Of a stretch of 64,000 nt of DNA, positions 46,325 to 54,146 are shown one piece after another. Positions within the stretch are counted from its first letter, which is position 1. Each line of letters starts with the position of its first letter. The DNA is taken from NCBI RefSeq assembly GCF_000153185.1, contig NZ_CH724150.1:194915-258914 (forward strand), given 5' to 3'. Below the pieces are notes generated by a model. The model searched no databases, was not told the DNA's origin, and saw nothing but the letters and a program-made list of their open reading frames with translations. The DNA comes from Reinekea blandensis MED297 (GTDB taxonomy: Bacteria > Pseudomonadota > Gammaproteobacteria > Pseudomonadales > Natronospirillaceae). The position numbers and the translations under genes were made by a program.

Positions 46325-47296
46325 TCAGAGTGCGCCTCGGTTCTGCCACCAGTTCAATGTCTGCTGCTTTGCGGTTTCGATTGGCAAGCCTTCCAGCTGT
46401 GACAATACTAGCGCTGCCGTCTGGCAGACGGCCGCTTCTCCGTAGCTGTTATGCTCAGTCTCGTTCCAGAGTTCGGTTAATGGCTCGGCCTGAACCTGAT
46501 CGGGGCGCACAGCTCGCTGATTGAAGACAGGTGGCAGCGTCATGGGCTCTGATTGATCGGAAACGGCGATTCGCGTGTCGCTGTCCGGACGTACTTCAAA
46601 CTCTCCGCCGTCTCCTTTCATAACGATATTCTGTTGTTGACCGAGAAGGATGGCGGCTTCGTGATGAATGGCCATGTAAGGGGGGTGGAACATGCCTTGA
46701 AGAGTCAGGCGGGCATTCAAAGGATTCAAATGACGTACCAGCGTGTTGACCGGAGACCGAAGTCCGAGCTCAGCTTTCATATCAATCAGATCGGACATCA
46801 CCGGCAGTACATCCTTGACGGCGATATACGCGATACCTTGCTGATTGACAACATCGGCGGCCGAATCAAGAGTGTCGACCACCTGAATGTTTATGAGTGG
46901 GCAAATTTGCCGCGCGTATTGTCGACCCGCTGTATGTTCGCCACCGCCATGCAATAACACCCGGATACCATTATCGGCTAACAGCCTAGCTGCGAGAAGA
47001 TACCAGGACGGCTGTTTTTTCTTACCGGCATAGGCGGGCCAGTTTACATCCACACGGTTCATTTCAGGGTGTGGCAGGGCATCGTGGCACGCATCCACCA
47101 GGCCGGCAATTTCCTCCGGCGTTTCTTCTTTAACCCGCATCAACATCAATAAGGCACCGAGTTGAGCTTGTGTCATGGTGCCATCCAAAATCGATGACAT
47201 TGCATAGTGAGCTTCGGCTCGGGTCAGGTTGCGACTGCCTTTTTTTCCGCGTCCCAACGCTCGAATCAGGCCCGGCAATGAAAGTTGTTCAGTCAT
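46325..47296 (-). CDS. ybiB: YbiB/TrpD2-like nucleic-acid-binding phosphoribosyltransferase homologue
   Basis: 323 residues, similar in fold to anthranilate phosphoribosyltransferase (TrpD): the N-terminal helical domain with SILDGTMTQAQLGALLMLMRVKEET is clear. In the TrpD2/YbiB subfamily the enzyme activity is lost or unproven and the proteins bind nucleic acid; E. coli YbiB is LexA-regulated. The typical TrpD PRPP motif GTGGD is replaced by HGGGEHTAGRQ-type sequence. It overlaps the tusE stop by 4 bases, so it is the last gene of a tusDCBE-ybiB unit. Confidence 0.88.
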   Translation of the reverse strand: MTEQLSLPGLIRALGRGKKGSRNLTRAEAHYAMSSILDGTMTQAQLGALLMLMRVKEETPEEIAGLVDACHDALPHPEMNRVDVNWPAYAGKKKQPSWYLLAARLLADNGIRVLLHGGGEHTAGRQYARQICPLINIQVVDTLDSAADVVNQQGIAYIAVKDVLPVMSDLIDMKAELGLRSPVNTLVRHLNPLNARLTLQGMFHPPYMAIHHEAAILLGQQQNIVMKGDGGEFEVRPDSDTRIAVSDQSEPMTLPPVFNQRAVRPDQVQAEPLTELWNETEHNSYGEAAVCQTAALVLSQLEGLPIETAKQQTLNWWQNRGAL

Positions 47297-47604
47297 AAGC
47301 AGTTTTTCGGTTTTGGTAGGCCGGCCAAAAGAGCCAGCGTTCTGGCGGGACTTTCGCCATAACGTTGCATAAGCCAGATTGAATTCCCCTGGTCGGGGCC
47401 TACTGTTTGTTTAATGTGCTTAACCAATGGGCGCATAGCCGGGGAAAGATCATATTCAAAATAAAAATCGCGCAGGGCCTGAATGATTTGTTCATCAATG
47501 TCAGTGATCTCAAGATTGAGCGCTTCCGCCGATTGATGAACCCATTGCATATCCCATTGCCGGGCGTCCTGTAAAAATCCTAAATGATCGCGTTCGTATG
47601 CCAT
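47293..47604 (-). CDS. tusE: Sulfur relay protein TusE (DsrC family)
   Basis: Accepts persulfide from TusBCD and passes it to MnmA. It has 103 residues. The conserved C-terminal swinging arm is LALLAGLPKPKNCL with the single acceptor cysteine C102 in the penultimate position. The second DsrC cysteine is absent, as expected of a TusE rather than a dissimilatory DsrC. It lies 8 bases after tusB. Confidence 0.94.
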   Translation of the reverse strand: MAYERDHLGFLQDARQWDMQWVHQSAEALNLEITDIDEQIIQALRDFYFEYDLSPAMRPLVKHIKQTVGPDQGNSIWLMQRYGESPARTLALLAGLPKPKNCL

Positions 47605-47612
47605 GCTGTCAT

Positions 47613-47873
47613 TTACCAGGTTATCTGTTTGTCGTGTTCAGTCACTAGTGAAACCCAATCGTTGGTGCTCAACGTTTGCCAGTCGTCGTGCTGCGCGCCC
47701 CCCAGACTATGGCTGTCCTCGAGCAGGAGATAGCCTTTGGCCGGGTAGGGGTTTTGACGAATGCTGAGCATCAAAGCTCGGTCTGTCACCATAAGAATGT
47801 CTTCCGGCGTTAATAATTGCTGAAAGAGTTCATGCTCAAGTACGGTTGGTGCGTTAGTCAGCGTTAAGATCAT
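47613..47873 (-). CDS. tusB: Sulfur relay protein TusB (DsrH-like)
   Basis: 86 residues. Third subunit of the TusBCD heterohexamer; starts MILTLTNAPTVLEHELFQQL and ends VTEHDKQITW. The ATG at 47873 has GGAGGTG 5-6 bases upstream and overlaps the tusC stop (TGATG); a longer in-frame start at 47909 would overlap tusC by 37 bases and is not supported. Subunit identity rests on DsrH-like size, sequence and gene order. Confidence 0.88.
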   Translation of the reverse strand: MILTLTNAPTVLEHELFQQLLTPEDILMVTDRALMLSIRQNPYPAKGYLLLEDSHSLGGAQHDDWQTLSTNDWVSLVTEHDKQITW

Positions 47874-48220
47874 CAGAACACCTCCACATGAGCCGCGTCT
47901 TGTATCCACTGAGCCAAAGCGGCAGACGTTATGGGGGAAACCTGATCATTGATGGCAAGGTCGTTTAGTACCGACTCAGCGTGCTCCTGACAATAGTGCA
48001 GAGACTCGCTGCCATACATCGGCAGTGCGGCCAGTTGTTTTTCCAGTGATTTTTGCCCGACCGGTTGCTGATTCGGTAACAACCACCCCAGGCCCTGCTC
48101 AAAAAAAACGATCCGGTGTTCGATATCAAACAGAGCAAGGCTCATGACCGCTTCTAAGATTTCGTGACTCTGACGACCGGCATAAGGGGCTGATTTGATG
48201 ATAATAAGTTGAAATGACAT
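47873..48220 (-). CDS. tusC: Sulfur relay protein TusC (DsrF-like)
   Basis: 115 residues of the DsrE/F fold: QLIIIKSAPYAGRQSHEILEAVMSLALFD and the following VFFEQGLGWLLP. Structural subunit of TusBCD in the cytoplasm. Starts 3 bases after tusD, coupled to tusB by a TGATG overlap. Confidence 0.92.
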   Translation of the reverse strand: MSFQLIIIKSAPYAGRQSHEILEAVMSLALFDIEHRIVFFEQGLGWLLPNQQPVGQKSLEKQLAALPMYGSESLHYCQEHAESVLNDLAINDQVSPITSAALAQWIQDAAHVEVF

Positions 48221-48223
48221 AGG

Positions 48224-48610
48224 CTACTTAAAGGTTATCAAACGGTCGGCGTCATGAAAGCCACTGGCCCACTGGCCTAAGCCCGTCAGGGAAAACCCCC
48301 GGGCGACAGTAATGGCTGATTTATCGTAGCGTTTAGCTTCAGCATCATCGAGCAGGCCCCGATTAGCGGAGGCTGCGATGCAAAGCAACAGTTCAACACC
48401 GCGATCAGAAAGCGCCTGCCATTGAGACAGTAAGTCAAACTCATCGGACGCGGGAGATTGCGTGTTTAAGCCGTGATAAACACCGTCAAAGAAGAAGAAC
48501 ACGCGCGCGATGTCATGTCCGCTATCAAGGCTGTGTTGAATGAATTGTTGAGCACTTCTTGCGGAGTTCCCCGTCCACGGTGCGCCATAAACGTTAATCT
48601 GAAATTTCAT
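48224..48610 (-). CDS. tusD: Sulfur relay protein TusD (DsrE-like)
   Basis: 128 residues; persulfide-carrying subunit of TusBCD that takes sulfur from TusA. The active cysteine is C77 in ELLLCIAASANRG (C78 in E. coli). The N-terminal FQINVYGAPWTGNSARSAQQF and the FFFFDGVYHGL strand are typical. First gene of tusDCBE-ybiB. Confidence 0.94.
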   Translation of the reverse strand: MKFQINVYGAPWTGNSARSAQQFIQHSLDSGHDIARVFFFFDGVYHGLNTQSPASDEFDLLSQWQALSDRGVELLLCIAASANRGLLDDAEAKRYDKSAITVARGFSLTGLGQWASGFHDADRLITFK

Positions 48611-48667
48611 CGTTGGGTTGTCAGTCAGGCAGAAATGGCATTGTAATGGTTTTCAGTTTTCAGATAC

Positions 48668-48694
48668 AAAAAAAGCCGCGAGATGCGGCTTTCT
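48668..48694 (-). terminator. Rho-independent terminator after yccA
   Basis: Minus strand: AAAGCCGC, loop ATCT, GCGGCTTTTTTT. It lies between the yccA stop and tusD on the same strand, so tusD transcription is separate from yccA. Confidence 0.88.
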
Positions 48695-48718
48695 TATCAC
48701 TAGGTTGAGACTGAATAA

Positions 48719-49390
48719 TCAGTCATTACCGGTCAGGACATACACCAGATGCAGCAGGTGTACGAACAGGTTATAGATGTCGAGGTACAACGAAACGGTT
48801 GCACGGATGTAGTTGGTCTCACCGCCATTAATAATGCGGCTGGTATCGAACAAAATCATCAGTGACATCAACAGAACAACGCCGGCAGAAATGGCGATTT
48901 GCAAACCTGGAATCGGCAGGAACCAGCTTGCGACCATTGCAACCAACAGGACGATCAAACCGACCATCAGGAAGCCACCGAGGAAGCTGAAGTCCTTCTT
49001 AGTTGTCAGAGCATAAAAAGACAGACCAAAGGTGACCACAGCAGTACCACCCAGTGCCTGAGCGACCATTGAAGGTCCTGCTGGCAACGACAGGTAGAAG
49101 TTCAGCATCGGGCCAAGGCCGGCACCCAACAGGCCAGCAAACACAAAGGTCCAGACAATGCCCATGCTGGAGTTATAGGTTCGTGGCAGCACAAACCAGA
49201 CGATACCGATTGCCGCGAGACTCATGATCAGCGAAGCGCCCTGTGGCAGATTCAGCGCCATGGACACAACAGCCGCGAAGGCACTGAACACCAGTGTCAT
49301 AGACAACAGCATATAGGTATTACGTAATACCTTGTTGGTCGACAACGCTGACTCAGTGCGGGTCGACGTTACTTGATCAAATTGGGCCAT
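48719..49390 (-). CDS. yccA: Bax-inhibitor-1 family membrane protein YccA
   Basis: 223 residues, seven transmembrane helices. E. coli YccA modulates the FtsH protease and protects SecY under jamming stress; other BI-1 proteins are pH-sensitive calcium leak channels. Characteristic: FGLSFYALTTKKDFSFLGGFL, ILFDTSRIINGGETNYIRATVSLYLDIYNLFVHLL with the conserved aspartates. GGAGG is 7-8 bases before the ATG. Next to the tus genes as in E. coli, where yccA neighbours tusE. Confidence 0.95.
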   Translation of the reverse strand: MAQFDQVTSTRTESALSTNKVLRNTYMLLSMTLVFSAFAAVVSMALNLPQGASLIMSLAAIGIVWFVLPRTYNSSMGIVWTFVFAGLLGAGLGPMLNFYLSLPAGPSMVAQALGGTAVVTFGLSFYALTTKKDFSFLGGFLMVGLIVLLVAMVASWFLPIPGLQIAISAGVVLLMSLMILFDTSRIINGGETNYIRATVSLYLDIYNLFVHLLHLVYVLTGND

Positions 49391-49643
49391 AAAGCCACCT
49401 CCAATGTTATTTTAATCTGGTGTAAAAATCGGGGTGTTACGCCCGAATTCAACCCATCACCCTTAGTGTTAAGAAAACAATTAAGTATCTCAAGTCCTTA
49501 TCACATATTTTACGTCAGAAACCGAGACCGGTTCGGTCCGGCAAACGCACCGGGTGATTCCAATCCAGCGGTGAGCTTACCGGTAAATGTAAGCAAAGTG
49601 TGAAAAAGTTGCTGCAAGTCCCTGAAAAAAAGCCTATTCTAGT

Positions 49644-49661
49644 CGTTTAAAACGATCGTTT
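49644..49661. promoter_or_regulatory. PsrA-type operator upstream of psrA
   Basis: AAACGATCGTTT (49650-49661), overlapped by CGTTT-A-AAACG (49644-49654). It matches the form known for PsrA boxes (AAAC, 2-4 bases, GTTT). It sits 16 bases before the psrA ATG and just after a TATTCT -10-like box, consistent with autorepression. Confidence 0.65.
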
Positions 49662-49677
49662 GAAAAGAGCTGAAGTT

Positions 49678-50313
49678 ATGACTCAAGCAGATACCGTCAC
49701 CCGTATTCTCGACTCGGCCGAGCAGCTGTTCGCGGAGAAAGGGTTTGCTGAAACGTCTTTGCGCATGATTACGACCCGTGCCAAGGTTAATCTGGCTGCG
49801 GTTAACTATCATTTCGGATCCAAAAAGGATCTGATCCAAGCCGTGTTTGCCCGTTTTCTGACCCCGTTCACTCAGAAACTCGACAAAGAGCTCGATGCCA
49901 TGGTGGCAACCAATCGGGAGCCGACGTTTCAGGACGTACTCGGTGTGTTGGCCAGAACCATGTTGACCGGCGTCGAAACCCATCAACGCTACAATAAACT
50001 ATCTGTGTTTATGCGATTGCTGGGCCTTGCTTATACCCAAGCGCAAGGGCATTTACGGCGTTTTCTGAATGAAAATTACGCTAAGACATACGGTCGGTTT
50101 ATTGGCTACCTCAAAGCAGCGCATCCAACGTTGTCGAGTGATGAGATCTTTTGGCGCATTCATTTCGCCATCGGCTCTGCGGTGTTTACCATGTCGAGCT
50201 TGGAAGTGTTGCGCAGTATGGCACAGGCGGATACCGGTCACGACGCCAGTGTCGAGCGTGTGATGCAGATGCTGATTCCGTTCCTGTCGGCCGCTTTAGA
50301 GCAGGAATCCTGA
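49678..50313 (+). CDS. psrA: TetR-family fatty-acid regulator, PsrA-like
   Basis: 211 residues. N-terminal TetR helix-turn-helix: RILDSAEQLFAEKGFAETSLRMITTRAKVNLAAVNYHFGSKKDLIQAV. The ligand domain, with LSVFMRLLGLAYTQAQGHLRRFL and the C-terminal VERVMQMLIPFLSAAL, follows Pseudomonas PsrA closely. PsrA is known to be released from DNA by long-chain fatty acids and to control beta-oxidation genes and rpoS. The ATG at 49678 is chosen over an in-frame codon at 49660, which would lie in the operator. Convergent with a crotonase gene 13 bases away. Confidence 0.88.
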   Translation: MTQADTVTRILDSAEQLFAEKGFAETSLRMITTRAKVNLAAVNYHFGSKKDLIQAVFARFLTPFTQKLDKELDAMVATNREPTFQDVLGVLARTMLTGVETHQRYNKLSVFMRLLGLAYTQAQGHLRRFLNENYAKTYGRFIGYLKAAHPTLSSDEIFWRIHFAIGSAVFTMSSLEVLRSMAQADTGHDASVERVMQMLIPFLSAALEQES

Positions 50314-50326
50314 TCGGTATAACGGC

Positions 50327-51079
50327 TCAAACGGTGGTATCGGCATCGATCGACTGACTGAGCCGGATATCCGTCGAACAATCGATCAGCGTTTCCACCA
50401 GTGATTCATCGAACGGTTCATTAGCAGACAAACTGATCATGGCCTTGGTTTGTCGCAGTGACAGCCCCTTACGGCTAAGCATCCGTTGAATCAGCAGATC
50501 GGCCATGGAATCCAGTTCATTTTCCGGAACGATTTTGTTCACCAGCCCCAAACGAGTCGCGGTGTAGGCATCCATTGACTCTGCGCTGAGTGAATAGTAG
50601 CGGGTCGCTCGTTCGCCCAGCGTTTTAACCAAATAGGGGCTTTGCAGGGCCGGCACCTGGCCGTGGCGGGTTTCGGTTATCGTAAAATGAGCGCGTTCTG
50701 CGGCCAAGACGATGTCACAGCAGCAAAGCACACCAACGGCCGCCGCATTAGCCATACCCCGAACGGTTACCATAATTGGAATAGGGAACTCATAAAGCGT
50801 TTGAAACAATCGAGACAGTTGTTCAGCGTCTTGTTGATGTTCAGCGCGCCCGGAATGTTGCCGACGACGAACCCACTCAATATCCGGCCCCCGGCAGAAG
50901 TTTTCACCGACGGCCGTCAACCAGATTAGTTTCAGACTGTCGTCTTCCATAAGATCATCAAAGGCTGTGATAAGGGTACAGACCATCTCATCATCATAAG
51001 CATTATCCTGCTCATAGCGATTGAGTTTTACCACTGCAAGCCCCGGAATCGGGCGCTCAATTAATATCGTTTCCTTCAT
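50327..51079 (-). CDS. Enoyl-CoA hydratase/isomerase family protein (methylglutaconyl-CoA hydratase-like)
   Basis: 250 residues, crotonase fold. Best resemblance, from memory, is to LiuC-type methylglutaconyl-CoA hydratases (ETRHGQVPALQSPYLVKTLGERATRYY). In place of the GGG of the oxyanion-hole helix it has ANAAAVGVLCCCD, i.e. the three glycines are alanines; the first oxyanion segment reads CRGPDIEW instead of CAGADL. The acidic residues usual at the catalytic positions are not obvious. Activity or substrate may therefore differ. The ATG at 51079 begins at the family start; an in-frame GTG at 51121 is less likely. rapA lies upstream on the same strand. Confidence 0.8.
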   Translation of the reverse strand: MKETILIERPIPGLAVVKLNRYEQDNAYDDEMVCTLITAFDDLMEDDSLKLIWLTAVGENFCRGPDIEWVRRRQHSGRAEHQQDAEQLSRLFQTLYEFPIPIMVTVRGMANAAAVGVLCCCDIVLAAERAHFTITETRHGQVPALQSPYLVKTLGERATRYYSLSAESMDAYTATRLGLVNKIVPENELDSMADLLIQRMLSRKGLSLRQTKAMISLSANEPFDESLVETLIDCSTDIRLSQSIDADTTV

Positions 51080-51198
51080 ATTTTTTCTTATTTTTTCGTT
51101 GAAGGGGGCGGCCACAATCACGTGGCCCGAATTTCAAGGTAAACCAGATTCTGCTCCGGTGCCAATTTTTTTGTTAACATCGGGTGACGAGTGATCGT

Positions 51199-53850
51199 TT
51201 ACAGACTTCCCGGTGGTGCACAAAGGATCAATCGGACACCGCTGGTACTGAACTCACACTGAGACAACGCTTCCTCTTCGAGCAAAGTTTGAATCTTCAG
51301 CTTCTCTACATCGGCCTGAGTAACAATCGGGTTAACCGAGGCCAGATAACTCATGCGTTCCACCCGCGCTTGATTCGCGGCCACTAAAGACGCACGCGTC
51401 TCTTCCAGTGCAGTGTTAAAGCGATCTTCGGCAAGAGTCTGGCTGGTCTCATAAAGCGGCGAGATCCGCTCTTTGGCTTCCCGGATCATTTTGCGGGCAA
51501 TTTTTACCGGTAAGGTTTTAATCTGGGCTTGCAGTGCGTCTTCCGATAACACCCCGCTCAGATCTTTGACGCCACCTTCTAACACCAGGGTACGGAACAG
51601 CGCCGTATTCAGGTGAGGTTTCAGAGCATGTGTTAGCCGTTCCGGAACGGAAACCGACCACTGAACTTCCATCAACAGTTGACCGGCCGGTACCTGCTCT
51701 GATTCCAAAAGAGCAATAGAGGCTTGCCCCAGTTCAGAACCTTGCAGCATGTCGGCAAGTCCCTGAATAAACGGATGCTCCCAGGATAAAAACAAAGTGT
51801 CTTCACGCTGACTGGCAATCTGCCGGTCAAAGGTGACCACCGCGCCGCCCTCAGGAATGCCAGGTAGTACGGGGATGAGCATGTTACTGGACGGAATCAG
51901 CTCATAGATGCCATTGGCGATGGATTCGAAGTGAAGGTTCAGCAGGTTGGCCGCCATCTCAACAACGGACAGAGGGTGATTCTGTTCCAACGTTTCAATC
52001 TGGTTGCGGATGTTATCCGCCTCAGGCTGGCGACAGGAGTTCAGCTCAAGGAGTATGTCCCGGCCTTGTTCCAGCTGTTCAGTCAACTCGCGCATTTGTT
52101 TACGAATGCTGTCTGCCAAGGCGTCATCGCCCCGGGCAAACCAGTCTTCGGCAAACTGTTCGTGAATGGTACCGGCGGCAGGTTGGCTTTGCTCCACGCA
52201 CCCGAGAAGATCGTGATACCACTGGTATCGACGTTGATCGTCGCTGTTCTGAAGCAAGTAGGCATGAATACCAATGGTTTGTGTTTGTCCGATTCGGTCC
52301 AGACGACCAATACGCTGTTCAAGACTGTCCGGATGGCTGGGGATGTCCCAGAGGATCAGATGGTGACAGAACTGAAAGTTGCGGCCTTCGCCGCCGATTT
52401 CCGAACAAACCAGAATATGAGCACCGTCATCGACATCCGCAAAGTGAGCCGCCGCGCGATCCCGTTCAATCAGATCCAGGTCTTCATGGAAGGACGTCGC
52501 GTCCACGCCGAAGTCGTGCCACAGTTCATAGGCAAGACTCTTTGCCGTTTCTTTATCGTGAGCAATCAGTAAAACCTTTTCATCACGATTGGTTTTTAAC
52601 CATTGTGCCAACGCTTTTACGCGGTCTGAATCGCTTGCAAACAGTTCAAGGTCGGCTTGGCGACGATGAAAGCCACTGACGCCTTTGCGCGTGTTGCGAT
52701 AAACCACTCGCCCGGTTCCATGCCGATCCAGCAGGGCGGAAAGTGCCTGATGAGCATCGTTCTGCCAGCTGATACCAAGGCTCTCCAACTGCTGAATGAC
52801 GTCCGGGGTGACCTGATTTTCGTTCAGCGCACGGGCGATATCAGTCAGATCGGCAAACGATGCTTCATCGGCCTGGTACTGTTCAAAACTGGCAAAACGA
52901 CCGGCGTCCAGTAACTGAAGGCGCCCAAAATGAGATTGTTGCCCCAGTTGTTCTGGCGTTGCGGTCAGCAATAGTAGATGGGGAAGCTGACGTGCAAACT
53001 GACTCCAGTGCAGTGAGTCTGCCTCGTCGGCTTCGGTGTTTAAATGATGGGCTTCGTCGACGACGAGCATGTCCCAATCTTGTTCACTGATGTGTGCCAG
53101 GGTCTCTTCACTGGTGAGCTCAGTGTGTGTAATTAGATGGACCTGACCAATCGCGAAATCATGTTCCGGCCCTTGGTACATTTCACAGAAAAGCGAGAAC
53201 CGACGGATCAGTTCGACCAGCCATTGTGCTTGCAGGGCAGGCGGAACGGCAATCAGGATACGTCGGATACGTCCCTGCTGGCGTAAGCGGTTGATAATCA
53301 GTCCGGCTTCAATGGTCTTACCCAGGCCGACTTCATCAGCCAGCAGGGCTCTGACATGGGAATGTTCAGTCGCGCTGCGGGCAACATAAAGCTGATGCGG
53401 CAGTAAGGTTGAGCGGGTTCCGAGCAAACCGTTCAGATGTGTCGACCAGATCGCCTGAATGCCGCTGTTCAGCGCTGAGCGAAAGGCAAACCAGTTTGGA
53501 TGATCGGTTTGTCCGGTGAGCAAACGCACCATCGGGTTGTTGCGTTTCACTTTATCGGCCAGTTCGGTTTCCGGTACCATTTGCTGGTCGGTCGTTTCAT
53601 AAACGATCAAACCATTCATAGAATGGACGACAGCGATGGTTTTTTCGCCCTGATCCCGATGATCCAGTGTCTCACCGACATCGAGCGTGTAGCGTGTCAG
53701 TGGTGCATCGCGAAGTGCATATTGGCGCTCAGTATCTGAATCCGGGAAATACAGCAGGACAGCGCGCGCATCGACGCTCTGTACCATCCCCAATCCGAGT
53801 TCTGGTTCGCTGTCGACGAGCCAGCGTTGACCCTGTACAAATTCGGCCAT
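51199..53850 (-). CDS. rapA: RNA polymerase-associated helicase RapA
   Basis: Swi2/Snf2 ATPase that recycles RNA polymerase. It has 883 residues, shorter than E. coli RapA (968). N-terminal Tudor-like domains (FVQGQRWLVDSEPELGLGMVQSVDARAVLLYFP). ATPase: Walker A LADEVGLGKTIEAGLI, DEAH box VVDEAHHL, motif III LLTATPEQLG, and lobe 2 with CSEIGGEGRNFQFCHHLILWDIPSHPDSLEQRIGRLDRIGQ. The C-terminal region is the compact part compared with E. coli. The ATG at 53850 has GAGGTG 4 bases upstream; the in-frame start two codons earlier does not. Confidence 0.96.
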   Translation of the reverse strand: MAEFVQGQRWLVDSEPELGLGMVQSVDARAVLLYFPDSDTERQYALRDAPLTRYTLDVGETLDHRDQGEKTIAVVHSMNGLIVYETTDQQMVPETELADKVKRNNPMVRLLTGQTDHPNWFAFRSALNSGIQAIWSTHLNGLLGTRSTLLPHQLYVARSATEHSHVRALLADEVGLGKTIEAGLIINRLRQQGRIRRILIAVPPALQAQWLVELIRRFSLFCEMYQGPEHDFAIGQVHLITHTELTSEETLAHISEQDWDMLVVDEAHHLNTEADEADSLHWSQFARQLPHLLLLTATPEQLGQQSHFGRLQLLDAGRFASFEQYQADEASFADLTDIARALNENQVTPDVIQQLESLGISWQNDAHQALSALLDRHGTGRVVYRNTRKGVSGFHRRQADLELFASDSDRVKALAQWLKTNRDEKVLLIAHDKETAKSLAYELWHDFGVDATSFHEDLDLIERDRAAAHFADVDDGAHILVCSEIGGEGRNFQFCHHLILWDIPSHPDSLEQRIGRLDRIGQTQTIGIHAYLLQNSDDQRRYQWYHDLLGCVEQSQPAAGTIHEQFAEDWFARGDDALADSIRKQMRELTEQLEQGRDILLELNSCRQPEADNIRNQIETLEQNHPLSVVEMAANLLNLHFESIANGIYELIPSSNMLIPVLPGIPEGGAVVTFDRQIASQREDTLFLSWEHPFIQGLADMLQGSELGQASIALLESEQVPAGQLLMEVQWSVSVPERLTHALKPHLNTALFRTLVLEGGVKDLSGVLSEDALQAQIKTLPVKIARKMIREAKERISPLYETSQTLAEDRFNTALEETRASLVAANQARVERMSYLASVNPIVTQADVEKLKIQTLLEEEALSQCEFSTSGVRLILCAPPGSL

Positions 53851-54146
53851 ATGCACCTCTGAGTTTGATTAGGGGCGGGTATTCTACGTATTTCGGCAAT
53901 GGATGAAAGCACAAGCCATTACCGGATGAAATTTTAACGACCTTTCTCAATCGGAACGACCCTCAAGATGGGCAGATCCCTCATCCGATTCGTATGCCTG
54001 GGCGTGAAAGCAGGGCACAACCGATCGGTCCGGGTTCGTTGATCATGGGTGTTGATTGGCCTGCGAACGGTTACAATACCCGACAAGAGAATCATTCTGG
54101 CGATCATTCGCCGGGATTACGCCAAATTTGTAGCAGCCGAGGATGT
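53851..54146. other. Divergent gap rapA / M16C peptidase, no gene seen
   Basis: 296 bases. An open frame continues upstream of the peptidase start to 53994 but has no ribosome-binding site and poor composition. A weak TACAAT -10-like box (54074) is the only promoter hint. No strong hairpin or repeat. Confidence 0.5.

Noticed and set aside
53994-54146. N-terminal extension of the M16C peptidase
   Set aside because: In frame but without a ribosome-binding site; the ATG at 54147 has GAGG at the right distance and begins near the family start.
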